This document shows positions 8,457 to 18,700 of a stretch of DNA of 64,000 nucleotides, one piece after another (the first letter of the stretch is position 1; every line of letters starts with the position of its first letter). The stretch comes from Streptomyces flaveolus (GTDB lineage Bacteria; Actinomycetota; Actinomycetes; Streptomycetales; Streptomycetaceae): the NCBI RefSeq assembly GCF_000716535.1, contig NZ_JNWV01000022.1:62001-126000 (forward strand), in the 5' to 3' direction. The translations under genes were made by a program, and so were the position numbers. The notes under the pieces are model-generated. The model did no database searches. It saw nothing but the letters and a program-made list of their open reading frames with translations, and had not been told where the DNA came from.

Positions 8457-9494
8457 ATGACCCACAACACCCCGCTCTCCCCCCGCCCCCTGAGCCACCT
8501 CGCCGACGTCCACCGCCGCGTCCTGACGGCCGCCCAGCTGCGCGCCCACGGCGTGACGACGGCCGAACTGGCCGAGCAGTGCCGCCCCGACGGCCCCTGG
8601 CGGGAGCTGCTCCCCCACGTGATCCTGCTGCACCCCGGCCCGCCCACCGGCGAGGAGCGGCTGCACGGGGCCCTGCTGTACGCGGCCCGCGCGACCGAGC
8701 CGGGCGTCCCGGTCCAGCCGACGGCCGACAGCCCGCACCGGCCGGTGTACCAGGACGCGGTGCTCACCGGACTGGCGGCGCTAACCCTGCACGGCTTCTC
8801 GTCCACCCCGCCGCTGACCACCCTGGACCACGTGGACGTCCTGGTCCCCCGCCAGCGCCGGCTGCGCTCCACCGGCTACGTCAGCGTCCTGCGCACCTCC
8901 GACCTGCCCGCCCCGCAGGCGGTGACCGGCCTGCCGGTGGCGCCGGTGCCCCGGGCGCTCGCGGACGCGGTGGCGGAGCTGACGGACGCGGAGGCGGTAC
9001 GGCGGCTGCTGACCGAGGCGGTGCGCGGCGGCCACTGCGAACCGGCGGCGGTCGTGCGGGAGCTGACCCTCGCCAAGCTGCTGAACCGCCCGCACGTGGT
9101 GGACGCCGTGGACGCGCTGCTCGCGGAGGGCCGCTCGATCGCCGAGGACCGCCTGTACCGGATGGTCCGCGAGTACGGCCTGCCCGACCCGGTCTGGAAC
9201 GTCGACCTGCGCCTGCCCGGCGGCCCGCACCTGGGCGGCCTGGACGCCTACTGGCCGGACAAGGCGGTCGCCGTGGAACTCGACACCCGCGCGCCCCGGC
9301 AGGACGACGACGCGCTGTGGTCCGAGTACGCCCGCAAGCGCGAGCACCTGGAACGCCTCGGCATCACGGTCGTGTACATCACGCCCAGGAAGCTCCGGGA
9401 CTCCCTGGAGCAGCAGGCCGCGGTGGTGCGGACCGCGCTGATGGCGTCCGGGGACCGCGACCCGGCCGCGTACGTCGTGGTGCTGCCCCGGTAG
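8457..9494 (+). CDS. Predicted HTH plus nuclease-like protein (AbiEi-like N-terminus, Vsr/DUF559-like C-terminus)
   Basis: 345 aa from ATG 8457; GAGGCC is a weak ribosome-binding site, and the longer frame from 8388 reads through promoter-like sequence. Residues about 18-50 (RRVLTAAQLRAHGVTTAELA) resemble the winged-helix opening of actinobacterial AbiEi-like proteins. A middle domain with HGFSSTPPLTTLDHVDVLVP follows. The last 110 residues have the order of a Vsr/DUF559-type PD-(D/E)xK fold: an early acidic helix (AEDRLYRMVREYGLPDP), then LGGLDAYWPDKAVAVELD, then a helix and GITVVYITP. The usual ExK Lys appears as Asp in VELD, so activity is uncertain. Related proteins are often unannotated. 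It is probably monocistronic. Confidence 0.6.
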   Translation: MTHNTPLSPRPLSHLADVHRRVLTAAQLRAHGVTTAELAEQCRPDGPWRELLPHVILLHPGPPTGEERLHGALLYAARATEPGVPVQPTADSPHRPVYQDAVLTGLAALTLHGFSSTPPLTTLDHVDVLVPRQRRLRSTGYVSVLRTSDLPAPQAVTGLPVAPVPRALADAVAELTDAEAVRRLLTEAVRGGHCEPAAVVRELTLAKLLNRPHVVDAVDALLAEGRSIAEDRLYRMVREYGLPDPVWNVDLRLPGGPHLGGLDAYWPDKAVAVELDTRAPRQDDDALWSEYARKREHLERLGITVVYITPRKLRDSLEQQAAVVRTALMASGDRDPAAYVVVLPR

Positions 9495-9601
9495 CGACGG
9501 CCGCCCGCTTGTCCTGTTCTCCTGCGCCGGCCGGGTGAACGGTCACCGGAACGGACCAGCAGGGCGGGCGGGGCGCGGGCGGGCCACGGTACAGGAGAGT
9601 C

Positions 9602-10411
9602 ATGAGACACCCCCGAATAGCGGCAGGCGCGTGCTCCCTCCTCCTCGCGGCCGCCTGCGCGTTCGCCGATCCCGCGACGGCACAAGTGGCGCCCCGAACC
9701 GTGTCCGGCGGCTACGTGGCCCTGGGCGACTCCTACTCCTCCGGTGCCGGAGCCGGCGACTACCTGGACTCCGGCAAGGAGTGCAAGCGCAGCAACCGGG
9801 CCTTCCCCGTGCTGTGGGCCGAGGCCCACGCGCCGGCGTCCTTCACCTTCGCCGCGTGCAACGGCGCCGGCGCCGACGACGTCCTGACCGACCAGCTCGG
9901 CCACCTCAGCCCGCGCACCGGACTGGTCACGCTCACCGTCGGCGGCAGCGACTCGGGCTTCGTCTCCGTCATCGCGAACTGCGCGCTGGGCGGCGCCAAA
10001 GGGTGCCTGTCCGCCGTCTCCCGGGCCCGCACCACCATGGACGGGTCCCTCTCCGCCGGCCTCGACCGGCTCTACTCGGCCATCCGGAAGCGGGCCCCCG
10101 CCGCCCGTGTCGTGGTCCTCGGCTACCCGCACCTGTACCACCTCCAGGGCGCCTGCGCGCTGGGCCTCCCGGACAGCGAACGGGCCACCCTGAACGACGC
10201 GGTGGACCACCTCAACGCCGTGATCGCCCGGCGCGCCACCGCCCACGGGTTCACCTTCGCCGACGTCACCGCCGCCTTCGCCGGCCACGAGATCTGCTCG
10301 TCCCAGCCCTGGCTGCGCGGTGTCGACGTACTGGCGATCACCGAGTCGTACCACCCGACGGCGCCGGGGCAGTCCCTCGGCTACCTCCCGGTGCTCACCC
10401 GGCTGTCGTGA
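9602..10411 (+). CDS. Secreted SGNH/GDSL-family esterase or lipase
   Basis: 269 aa with a Sec signal peptide (about residues 1-28, ending near ATAQ). The nucleophile is Ser44 in YVALGDSYSSG (block I). The block III equivalent is GGSDSGF, and the catalytic His is H251 in ESYHPTAPGQ (block V). Six cysteines are spread over the mature protein (GKEC, AACNG, NCALGGAKGC, GACAL, EICSS), consistent with the three disulfides of the Streptomyces extracellular lipase group. The ATG follows CAGGAGAG. It should act outside the cell on acyl esters. It converges on the glycosyltransferase gene with an 8-nt gap. Confidence 0.88.
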   Translation: MRHPRIAAGACSLLLAAACAFADPATAQVAPRTVSGGYVALGDSYSSGAGAGDYLDSGKECKRSNRAFPVLWAEAHAPASFTFAACNGAGADDVLTDQLGHLSPRTGLVTLTVGGSDSGFVSVIANCALGGAKGCLSAVSRARTTMDGSLSAGLDRLYSAIRKRAPAARVVVLGYPHLYHLQGACALGLPDSERATLNDAVDHLNAVIARRATAHGFTFADVTAAFAGHEICSSQPWLRGVDVLAITESYHPTAPGQSLGYLPVLTRLS

Positions 10412-10418
10412 CCGCCGG

Positions 10419-11660
10419 CTACAGCGGCTCGGGCAGGCGCGAGGCCTCCGTGTGCACGCCGTCGAGCAGTGCGGCGTAGGCCGCGATCATGCGCGTACGG
10501 CTGAAGCGTTCGCGGCTCGCCGCCAGCGCCGGGGCCAGCCCGGCGCGGTCGGCGACCGCCGCCGACCAGGCCAGGGCGATGGCCTCGGGGTCCTGCGGGG
10601 TCACGAACCCGTGGCCCCGGACGATCTCCGCGCTGTCGCCCACGTCCGTCGTCACCGGGACCGCGCCGCACATCATGCCCTCGATCAGGCACAGCGGCGC
10701 CGCCTCCCCGGAGACGGAGGTGAGGGCCACGACGTCGGCGGCGGCGTACACGGTCTCCATGTCACGGCGTACGCCGAGCAGGCGCACCCGCTCCGCGAGG
10801 TGCCGGTCCGCGCCGAACGCGACCTCGATGTCCGCCCACAGTGCCGGGTTGGTGCCGGTCATGCCCGCGCCGCACATCAGGACGTGCCCCTCGGGCTCGC
10901 GGGCGAGCCAGGCGCGGGCGGCGCGCAGGAAGAGCGGGACGTTCTTCATCGCGGCGTAGCGGGCCGCGAAGACGGTCACCGGTGCCGGGGCCGGGATGCC
11001 GAGGGAGGCACGGAACGCCACCCGGGCGGCCGGGTCCGGGCGGAAGCGGAGCAGGTCCACCCCGTTGGGGATGACGTGCAGCAGCTCGCGCGGGACGCCG
11101 GCCGCCGCGTAGGCCTCCCGCGTGGACTCGGCGCAGCACACGCAGGCCACCACGGTGCCGTCGGCGATGGCGGCCTTCAGCTCGGCCAGGGCCGGTCCCT
11201 GGTTCTCCGGGTCGGAGCGGTGCAGGCCGACCACCACCGGGCGGCGGGGCAGCCCGGCCTGGTTGAGCAGCGCCAGCGGCTGCTCCTTCAGCGACAGGAT
11301 GACGTCCGCCGCCGCCATGGACCGGGCGGTTTCGGCCAGCTCGGGCCCGCTGAAAACGTTCGCCGCGACCGTGCCGTCCACCAGCCCCGCCGTACGGCCG
11401 AGCGAGGTGACGCCGACGCCGCCGGCGGTCAGCGCCCGGTAGCAGGCGTCGTCCTCCATGCGCTGCCGGGTGGCCTCGCGGTGGACCTCGCCATGGATGC
11501 TGAGTACCTGGTGGAACTGGCCTCCCTCGGCCAGTCCCAGAACGACGTCGGAGTGCACGATCCGGGCCCCTCCGGAGAAGAAACCCTCGTAGACCGACAA
11601 CACACGCAGTCCGTGCCTCGCGCGCACACGACCACCCGCCTTGCACAAAAATCGAGCCAT
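10419..11660 (-). CDS. Glycosyltransferase family 4 protein
   Basis: 413 aa with two Rossmann-type halves. The N-terminal acceptor domain starts at LRVLSVYEGFFSGGARIVHS. The C-terminal GT4 domain has HVIPNGVDLLRFRP, then VTVFAARYAAMKNVPLFLRA, and the nucleotide-sugar-binding segment SGEAAPLCLIEGMMCGAVPV, which carries the conserved Glu of the E-x7-E region. It is cytoplasmic and probably transfers a sugar from an NDP-sugar; donor and acceptor are unknown. There is no other glycan gene nearby. It lies downstream of the serine hydrolase gene on the same strand after an 84-nt gap that contains an inverted GTTAGCC/GGCTAAC pair. Confidence 0.85.
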   Translation of the reverse strand: MARFLCKAGGRVRARHGLRVLSVYEGFFSGGARIVHSDVVLGLAEGGQFHQVLSIHGEVHREATRQRMEDDACYRALTAGGVGVTSLGRTAGLVDGTVAANVFSGPELAETARSMAAADVILSLKEQPLALLNQAGLPRRPVVVGLHRSDPENQGPALAELKAAIADGTVVACVCCAESTREAYAAAGVPRELLHVIPNGVDLLRFRPDPAARVAFRASLGIPAPAPVTVFAARYAAMKNVPLFLRAARAWLAREPEGHVLMCGAGMTGTNPALWADIEVAFGADRHLAERVRLLGVRRDMETVYAAADVVALTSVSGEAAPLCLIEGMMCGAVPVTTDVGDSAEIVRGHGFVTPQDPEAIALAWSAAVADRAGLAPALAASRERFSRTRMIAAYAALLDGVHTEASRLPEPL

Positions 11661-11744
11661 CCCCGTGAACAGCGGGTTAGCCGATATGAGGCGGTACGGA
11701 CATTGCGCGCGAGTTAACGCGGAACTACGCGAACGAAACGTTGG

Positions 11745-12869
11745 CTAACAGAATTCCTTCTCCAGCACGTCGCCCGTGTTCCCGGCCCAGTCCCCGTTGA
11801 AGCCGACCGCCACGGAGTGCCGGCCGTCCGCCGTGGACGCCGCCTCGGACACCGAGCCGTGGATCCCGCCGTCGTGACCCCAGACGTGGACGCCGCAGGT
11901 CAGCCGGGTGTCCATGAGACCGAGGCCGTAGCGGACGAGGGGCGAGGCGTCGGTGTCCACGGTGGTCTTCATCTCCTTGAGCTGCCGGGCCGGGAGCAGC
12001 TCGCCGCCGAGCAGGGCTCCGTAGAAGCGGGACAGGTCGGCGGAGTCGGAGATCATCTCTCCGGCGGAGGAGGCCATGGACGGGTTGAGGGTCGTGACGT
12101 CGTACGCCGGGCCGCCGGGGACCTTGAACGTCGAGTACGCCCTGCTGCTCGGCCGCGGCAGGGTGACCCGCGTCCCGGGCACGGAGGTCGCCCGCAGGTG
12201 CAGCGGGGCGATGATCCGGCGGTTGATCTCGGTGGCGTACGACCGGCCCGTCACCTTCTCGATCACCATCCCGGCGAGCACGTAGTTGATGTTGGAGTAC
12301 CGCCAGGAGGTGCCCGGCGCGAAGTCCGGCGCGTGCCGCATCGAGAGGTCCACCAGGTCCTGCGGGGTGAGGGTGTCGTAGCGGTGCCGGAAGAATCCGT
12401 CCTTGGTGAAGTAGGCGCCGGCGAAGCCGGGGTCGGCGAGGTAGTCGTGGATGCCGCTGGTGTGGTTCAGCAGCTGCCGGACGCTGATCCGGCGGCCGTC
12501 GTGGCCGTGGCCGCGGACCACGCCCGGCAGCCACCGGTCCACCGAGTCGTCGAGCGAGAGCCGGCCCTCCGCCTCCAGTTGGAGCAGGACGGTGGCGACG
12601 AAGGTCTTGGTGATGCTGGCGACGCGGAAGCGGTCGGCGGGCGAGCGCGGCGCACCCGTGCGGGTGTCGCCCACCCCGGCGGTGGCGGACCAGACGCCGT
12701 GGCGGTCCCGCGCGGTGACGGTCGCGCCGGGGACACCGGCAGCGACCGCCGCCTCGACGGCTTCGCGGGTGCGCTCGTGGGGTGCGGGGCCGGCCGCGAC
12801 GGCCGGTCCCGCCAGGGCCGCCGAGAGGAGCAGGGCGGTGCTGCCCACCAGAGCTGTGCGTGCGCGCAT
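11745..12869 (-). CDS. Secreted class C beta-lactamase-like serine hydrolase (DD-carboxypeptidase/esterase type)
   Basis: 374 aa with a Sec signal peptide (residues 1-26, LLLSAALAGPAVAA). The three serine-transferase motifs are intact: Ser85-x-x-Lys88 in RVASITKTF, Tyr191-Ser-Asn193 in SWRYSNINY, and His332-Asp-Gly334 in WGHDGGIHG. The length and motifs match the R61 D,D-carboxypeptidase/esterase group, so substrates may be peptidoglycan stem peptides, D-amino-acid peptides or esters. The ATG follows GGGGAAG. It acts extracytoplasmically. Whether it also hydrolyses beta-lactams cannot be judged. Confidence 0.88.
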   Translation of the reverse strand: MRARTALVGSTALLLSAALAGPAVAAGPAPHERTREAVEAAVAAGVPGATVTARDRHGVWSATAGVGDTRTGAPRSPADRFRVASITKTFVATVLLQLEAEGRLSLDDSVDRWLPGVVRGHGHDGRRISVRQLLNHTSGIHDYLADPGFAGAYFTKDGFFRHRYDTLTPQDLVDLSMRHAPDFAPGTSWRYSNINYVLAGMVIEKVTGRSYATEINRRIIAPLHLRATSVPGTRVTLPRPSSRAYSTFKVPGGPAYDVTTLNPSMASSAGEMISDSADLSRFYGALLGGELLPARQLKEMKTTVDTDASPLVRYGLGLMDTRLTCGVHVWGHDGGIHGSVSEAASTADGRHSVAVGFNGDWAGNTGDVLEKEFC

Positions 12870-12964
12870 GTCTTCCCCAACCTGTGGTCTGTGGGTGCGG
12901 TCGGGGGAAGGGACTGGGGAGCGTTCTGCGAAGGTTGCCTCGGTGTAGGCCGGTTGAGTGACTT

Positions 12965-14716
12965 TCAGCCCTTCCGCAGCACCAGTTCGGTGTTCCGGTC
13001 CGCCGCCTTGCCCGCGAACGTCTTGCTCGCGCCGGGGGCGTTGAAGGACAGCTCGCGGTACAGCGCGGCCAGGCCGGTCTGCGAAAGGTCGGTGAAGTCG
13101 GTGCGGTGGGGGGCCGCGGACTCGACGAGGGTGGTGAAGACGGAGAGCGTGCCGTCCTTGTTGTCGACCAGCTCGACGATGCGGGCGAGCTGGGGGTGGT
13201 CGATGTGCGAGGCGGTGGAGATCTCCCAGAAGGAGCGGCCGCCGGAGGCCGCGTGCGGGGTGATGATGTTCTTGTGGACGTGGCCGTTCACCCAGGCGAG
13301 CACATTGCGGTGCCGGGCGAGGAGGGCCACCAGTTCCTCGCCGGTGTGCCGGCGCTCGCCGGGGCGGGCCGGGTCGGGGCGGGTGTTGGTCATGGTCTTG
13401 CTGGTGTGGTGGCTGAAGACGACGGCGCAGGAGTCCTTGTTGTCCTTCAGGGTCCTGTCCAGCCAGTCGAGCTGCGCGGTGCCGAGGGAGCCCTCGAAGT
13501 GGCCGCCGGCGTCGTTGGTGTCGAGGCTGATCCCGATGACGTCGTCGGAGACGCGGAAGGAGTAGTACCGGGTGCCGGCGTCGAGGTTCGCGGAGGAGTA
13601 GCCGTGCCCGACCGGACCGACGCCCTGGTGGGCGGGGTCGAGGTGGGCCTTGAGGTAGTCGGCGGGCGTGTACGGTGCCCGCTTCTCGTCGGGGGTGACG
13701 GAGCGCATGGCGCGCGCGTGCGCCTTGAGGAAGTCGCGGTAGCCGACGCCCTGCGGGTCCCGGGCGTTCTTGTTGGTGTCCCGGAACTTCTTCGCCTCGG
13801 CGGCGGAGACGGTCATCAGCTTCCTGCCGCCGATGGCGGCCTCGGCGAGGTAGGGGTCGCCGTGGGAGCCGTAGACACCGAGCTGGAGCATGTCGTGGTT
13901 GCCGACGGTGGAGTACCAGGGCAGCCTGAGGCCGGGGCTGCGGACCTCGCGGATCGCGGCGGCCAGGAAGCCCTCCAGGTGCGGGAAGCCGAGTGCCTTG
14001 TCGTTGTCGCGCAGGGCGGCGTCGGACTGCCAGTACAGCTTCAGGCCGCTGTTCTGCACGCCCTCGTAGCGCGCCGGGTCACCGGAGTTCGGGGTGATGC
14101 GGCCACCGCTCATCACCTTCATGTACCACTCCAGCTCGGACAGCGCGTTGTTGTCGGTGTTGTCGCCGGTGGTCATGACGAAGCGGAGCGGGGCGCCGGT
14201 GACGGGTCCGCCGCGCAGCGCGTTGACCCGTTCGACGAAGGCGATGGCGCCCTGCACGGTCAGCGCTTCCTGCGGGCGCCAGGCGTGCGGGTCGGCGGCG
14301 CGCACGAACTCGGCCCGCAGGGGGTGCTGTACGTCCGTCAGGTGCATGTCAGTGAACTGCACGAACGCGGCGAGGGTCTTGCGGCGGTCCGCGCGGCCGG
14401 CCTTGGGCGTGGCCAGCTCGTCGCGCACGACCCGCTTCCATCCGGGACCGTCACCGAGGCGGCGGTAGCCGGAGCTGTTCCGTGGGGCGGCGACGGAGGC
14501 GAGCGTCGTGCCCTTGGTGTAGGGGGCGAGCGGGGCGGACGGGAGGGTCCGCCCGCTGTGGGCGACGGGCTCCCCGGCCGCGGTGGCGGCCTGGCTGTCG
14601 ATGGGGCGCAGGGCGTAGCCGACGCCCGCGGAGAGCGAGACCGCTCCGGCGACGGCGAGGACGGTACGGCGGTTGACCCCCGGAGCGGAGGTGGCGACAG
14701 AGCGTGTGCGCGACAT
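12965..14716 (-). CDS. Tat-exported metallophosphoesterase (calcineurin-like)
   Basis: 583 aa from the ATG at 14716, which follows GGGGAGATC; the longer frame to 14848 has no ribosome-binding site. The N-terminus carries a twin-arginine-type signal, VNRRTVLAVAGAVSLSAG, so export is in folded form. All metal motifs of the calcineurin fold are visible in order: QFTDMHLTD, TTGDNTDN, VGNHDMLQ, VVFSHHTSK and NGHVHKN. The protein matches the large Streptomyces metallophosphoesterase family with a long insert between GDN and GNHD. Likely activity is phosphomonoester or diester hydrolysis at the cell surface. The substrate is unknown; the neighbours do not help. Confidence 0.85.
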   Translation of the reverse strand: MSRTRSVATSAPGVNRRTVLAVAGAVSLSAGVGYALRPIDSQAATAAGEPVAHSGRTLPSAPLAPYTKGTTLASVAAPRNSSGYRRLGDGPGWKRVVRDELATPKAGRADRRKTLAAFVQFTDMHLTDVQHPLRAEFVRAADPHAWRPQEALTVQGAIAFVERVNALRGGPVTGAPLRFVMTTGDNTDNNALSELEWYMKVMSGGRITPNSGDPARYEGVQNSGLKLYWQSDAALRDNDKALGFPHLEGFLAAAIREVRSPGLRLPWYSTVGNHDMLQLGVYGSHGDPYLAEAAIGGRKLMTVSAAEAKKFRDTNKNARDPQGVGYRDFLKAHARAMRSVTPDEKRAPYTPADYLKAHLDPAHQGVGPVGHGYSSANLDAGTRYYSFRVSDDVIGISLDTNDAGGHFEGSLGTAQLDWLDRTLKDNKDSCAVVFSHHTSKTMTNTRPDPARPGERRHTGEELVALLARHRNVLAWVNGHVHKNIITPHAASGGRSFWEISTASHIDHPQLARIVELVDNKDGTLSVFTTLVESAAPHRTDFTDLSQTGLAALYRELSFNAPGASKTFAGKAADRNTELVLRKG

Positions 14717-14915
14717 GCGCGATCTCCCCGAGTGCGAACGCGTCGGCAGTGGTCGCGGGCCGTCACGGACGCGAACGCCCCGCTCACTGTGGATCGTTGG
14801 CACCGGGGATGACCTGCGCGTGAACGCGGCGGCAACGCGCAGCGCCAATCACCGTACGTGGATCACGGGTCACCGGGCGCGGTCATGGAGCGGATCGCCG
14901 ATGGACCGGGACCGG

Positions 14916-15398
14916 TCACTCCTCGTTCATCTGCCGGGGCAGGGGGAGGTCCTCCAGGTGTCCGTGCGCCGGCTGTTCGCGCCACAGCCGCAGGGCCGTG
15001 TCGACCAGCCGGACCCGGGTCAGTCCGGGTACGGCGTCGAGGTCCTGCCAGGCGGCGAAGTCGGTGGAACCACCCACCTCGTAGCGGAGTTCACCGCCGA
15101 CGACCTCACCCGTGTAGAGGATGCGCACCCCGTGGTGGTCGGTGCGGCGGCGCGGGCGCCCACTGGGGAAGACGTGGCGGGAGGAGTCGATGCCGAGGAG
15201 GCCGGTCACCTCGATGCGGTAGCCGGTCTCCTCGCCGACCTCGCGGCGGACGGTGTCGTACGGGTCCTCGCCGTGCTCCATACCGCCGCCGGGCAGCACC
15301 CACTCGGGCGTGCCGTCGGGTGCCGGCGAGCGGGCGAGCAGGAGTTGTCCGTCGCGGACGCACACGGCGTAGGCCGCCACCCTCAATTTCCGTCGCAT
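14916..15398 (-). CDS. NUDIX hydrolase
   Basis: 160 aa, cytoplasmic. It has a full Nudix box from GGMEHGEDPYDTV through RREVGEETGY, fitting G-x5-E-x7-R-E-x2-E-E-x-G. It should hydrolyse a nucleoside diphosphate linked to another moiety. The N-terminal KLRVAAYAVCVRDGQLLLAR strand pair is typical of small housekeeping Nudix proteins. It is divergent from the S8 protease gene, with a roughly 330-nt gap. The substrate cannot be read from the sequence. Confidence 0.9.
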   Translation of the reverse strand: MRRKLRVAAYAVCVRDGQLLLARSPAPDGTPEWVLPGGGMEHGEDPYDTVRREVGEETGYRIEVTGLLGIDSSRHVFPSGRPRRRTDHHGVRILYTGEVVGGELRYEVGGSTDFAAWQDLDAVPGLTRVRLVDTALRLWREQPAHGHLEDLPLPRQMNEE

Positions 15399-15726
15399 GG
15401 ACGGACGTTAGCGCGCGGTGTGCGGATCGGCGGGCGAACGTCCCGGCGCGGACCAGCGCGGGGGCACGGCGGCCGGGGTCCACAGGGCCCCGGCACGTCC
15501 CGGAACGGCACTCCACGACGGTGCTCGATGGCCAAGCCCGCCCGTCATCGGGCCCGTTCGGGGGAGAAACAAGCAAATTCCGTCCCACACCTGCCCGATT
15601 CGCTCATACCCCATCGCGGGTTTTCCCCATACCTTCATTTCGATTCGGTCAACGGTCCCCAAAATCGGAACCCTTCGGTCAGGCTGAGCGCTCTCGTCCG
15701 CCCGTTCCTTGACCCGAGGGATGCCG
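15399..15726. promoter_or_regulatory. Divergent intergenic region, NUDIX gene / S8 protease gene
   Basis: No gene is seen. From about 15570 to 15670 the sequence is noticeably more A/T-rich than its surroundings and carries a direct repeat CGATTCG (15596-15602 and 15641-15647) and two CATACC copies. The protease promoter is probably here, but I could not assign -35/-10 boxes with confidence. Confidence 0.4.
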
Positions 15727-18700
15727 ATGACCCACACGCCCGAGCGTGATCCCATAACCGGTCCGAGACGCCTGGCCCGCATAGCCGTGGCCGTGGGCGT
15801 CGTGGCCGCCCTCTCCGCGGCGGGGCCGGTACCCCTGGCCCTCGCCGCGGACCCGGCCCCCGCCCCGGCCGCCGACCCCGCCGTCAAGTCCGCCCACGAC
15901 AAGCTCGGCTCGGACGACGCCGCCCTGCTCGCCGAGGCCAAGGCCGACGGCGACAAGAACGTCACGATGATGATCGCGACCTCGCCCGGGAAGACCGAGC
16001 AGGTCGCCGCGGAGCTGGACGCGGTCCAGGGCGGTCTGGTGGGCCGTACCGACGACAAGCTCGGTTACGTCCGCGCCACCGTCCCCACGGGCCGGGCGGA
16101 CTCGGCGATCGCCGCCGCGGTGAAGCTCTCCTCCGTCCAGGCCATCGACCTGCGGCAGGAGATCCCGCTGGACGACCCGGCGCCCAGCGGCGCCAAGTCC
16201 TCCTCCGGCGGCGCCACTTACCCGGCGCCGGGCAGGAAGACCCCCGCCGAGAACCCGTACAACCCGTCCTTCGAGACCGGCGCCGTCGACTTCGTCGAGG
16301 ACCACCCGAAGGCGGACGGCCGTGGCATCACCATCGGCATCCTGGACTCCGGCGTCGACCTCGGCCACCCGGCCCTGCAGAAGACCACCACCGGCGAACG
16401 GAAGATCGTCGACTGGGTGACGGCGACCGACCCGGTCGTCGACGGTGACGGCACCTGGCGGCGGATGACCACCGGTGTCTCCGGCCCGTCCTTCTCCATC
16501 ACCACCGCCACGCAGGGCACCGAGAAGTTCACGGCGACCGCGGGCTCGTACAAGTTCAACTACATGTACGAGTCCGCCACCGCGGGCGGCGACGAGAAGG
16601 GCGACCTCAACCGGGACGGCGACACCACCGACGCCTGGGGCGTGCTCTACGACCCGGCCGCCGGCACGGTCCGCGTCGACACGAACGACAACCTGGACTT
16701 CACCGACGACCCGGCGATGAAGCCGTACAAGGACGACCACCAGGTCGGGTACTTCGGCACCGACGACCCGGCGACGGACGTCGTGGAGCGCGTCCCCTTC
16801 GTGGTCGAGACCCGCAAGGACGTCGTCTACAACTCCTCCGGCGCCAAGGCCGACTACGTCAACATCGGCGTCATCGAGTCCGAGCACGGCACCCACGTCG
16901 CCGGCATCACCGCCGCCCACGGCCTGTTCGGCGGCAGGATGAACGGCGCGGCCCCCGGCGCCAAGCTGGTCTCCTCACGGGCCTGCACCTGGACCGGCGG
17001 CTGCACCAACGTCGCCCTCACCGAGGGCATGATCGACCTCGTCACCAAGCGCGGGGTCGACATCGTCAACATGTCGATCGGCGGCCTGCCCGCGCTGAAC
17101 GACGGCAACAACGCGCGCGCCGAGCTGTACACCCGGCTCATCGACACCTACGGCGTCCAGCTGGTGATCTCCGCCGGCAACTCCGGCCCCGGCGCCAACA
17201 CCATCGGCGACCCCGGCCTCGCCGACAAGGTGATCTCCGTCGGCGCGACCATCTCCAAGGAGACCTGGGCCGCCAACTACGGCTCGGTGGTGGAGAAGAA
17301 GTACGCGATGATGCCCTTCTCCTCGCGCGGCCCGCGCGAGGACGGCGGCTTCACGCCGACCCTGAGCGCGCCCGGCGCCGCGATCAACACCACCCAGACC
17401 TGGCTGCCGGGCTCCCCGGTCGCCGAGGCGGGCTACTCGCTGCCGGCCGGCTACTCGATGCTCCAGGGCACCTCGATGGCCTCCCCGCAGGCCACCGGCG
17501 CCTCCGCGCTGCTGCTGAGCGCCGCCAGGCAGAAGGGCATCGACCTCACGCCCGCCAAGCTGCGCACGGCCCTGACCTCGACCGCCGACCACATCAAGGG
17601 CGTGCAGGCGTACGAGGAGGGCGCGGGCCTCATCGACATCGTGGACGCGTGGGAGTCCATCGAGGACGACGCCACCGCGCACGAGTACACCGTGAAGGCC
17701 CCGGTCGACACCGCGATCGACTACGCCCTCAAGACCCCGGGCTACGGCACCGGCCTGTACGACCGCGAGGGCGGCCTGAAGGCGGGCGAGAAGAAGACGT
17801 ACGACGTGACGATCACCCGCACGTCCGGCCCGGACAAGGCGGTCCGGCACGAACTGCGCTTCGGGAACAACGCCGGCGGCACCTTCCGGATCGTCGGCGA
17901 CGACGACGTCCGGCTGCCGCTGAACCAGCCGGTCACCGTCAAGGTGCAGGCGGCCCCGAAGTCCGAGGGCATCAAGAGCGCGATCCTGGAGGTCGACGAC
18001 CCGCGGACCGAGGGCACCGACAAGCAGATCCTCTCCACGGTCGTCGTCGCGTCCCCGGTGCACTACACCTACTCCGCCTCCGGTTCGGTGCAGCGCAACA
18101 GCACGCGCTCCTACTTCCTGACCGTGCCCGAGGGCGCGACGTCGCTGGAGGTCGCGATCGGCGGGCTGAAGGACAAGAGCCAGACCCGGTTCATCGCCAT
18201 CCACCCGTACGGCGTCCCGTCCGACAACACCTCGACGCCGTACTGCTACAACAACTACCTGGACGGCAACGGCTGCAAGCCCGACGTGCGCTCCTACGCC
18301 GACCCGCAGCCCGGCGTCTGGGAGGTCGAGGTCGAGTCCCGGCGGACCTCCCCGCTGCTCGACAACCCGTACCGGCTGGACGTCACCGTCCTCGGTGCCG
18401 CCTTCGACCCGGAGACCGTGACCGTCCCCGAGGCCAAGGTGGGCACCCCGGCCGACGCCTCCTGGAAGGTGACCAACAAGTACGCCGCTCTGGACGGCAA
18501 GCTGGTCGGCGGCCCGCTCGGCTCCGCCAAGACGGCCCGCCCGGCCATCAAGGAGGGCGAGACGCAGACCACCACGGTGACGGTCCCGGCCGGTGCCACC
18601 TCGCTCGACGTCGCCATCGGGGGCGTCTCGGACACGGCGGCCGACCTGGACCTGACGGTGTACGACGCGTCCGGTAAGGAGGTCGGCAAGTCCGCCGACG

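Noticed and set aside
5472..8738. 1088-codon open frame on the minus strand opposite pepN copy 1
   Set aside because: It is Arg/Val-rich, resembles no family, and mirrors the codon bias of the real M1 peptidase gene on the other strand.
14717..14848. 44-codon extension of the metallophosphoesterase
   Set aside because: The ATG at 14716 has a good ribosome-binding site and is followed directly by the Tat signal.
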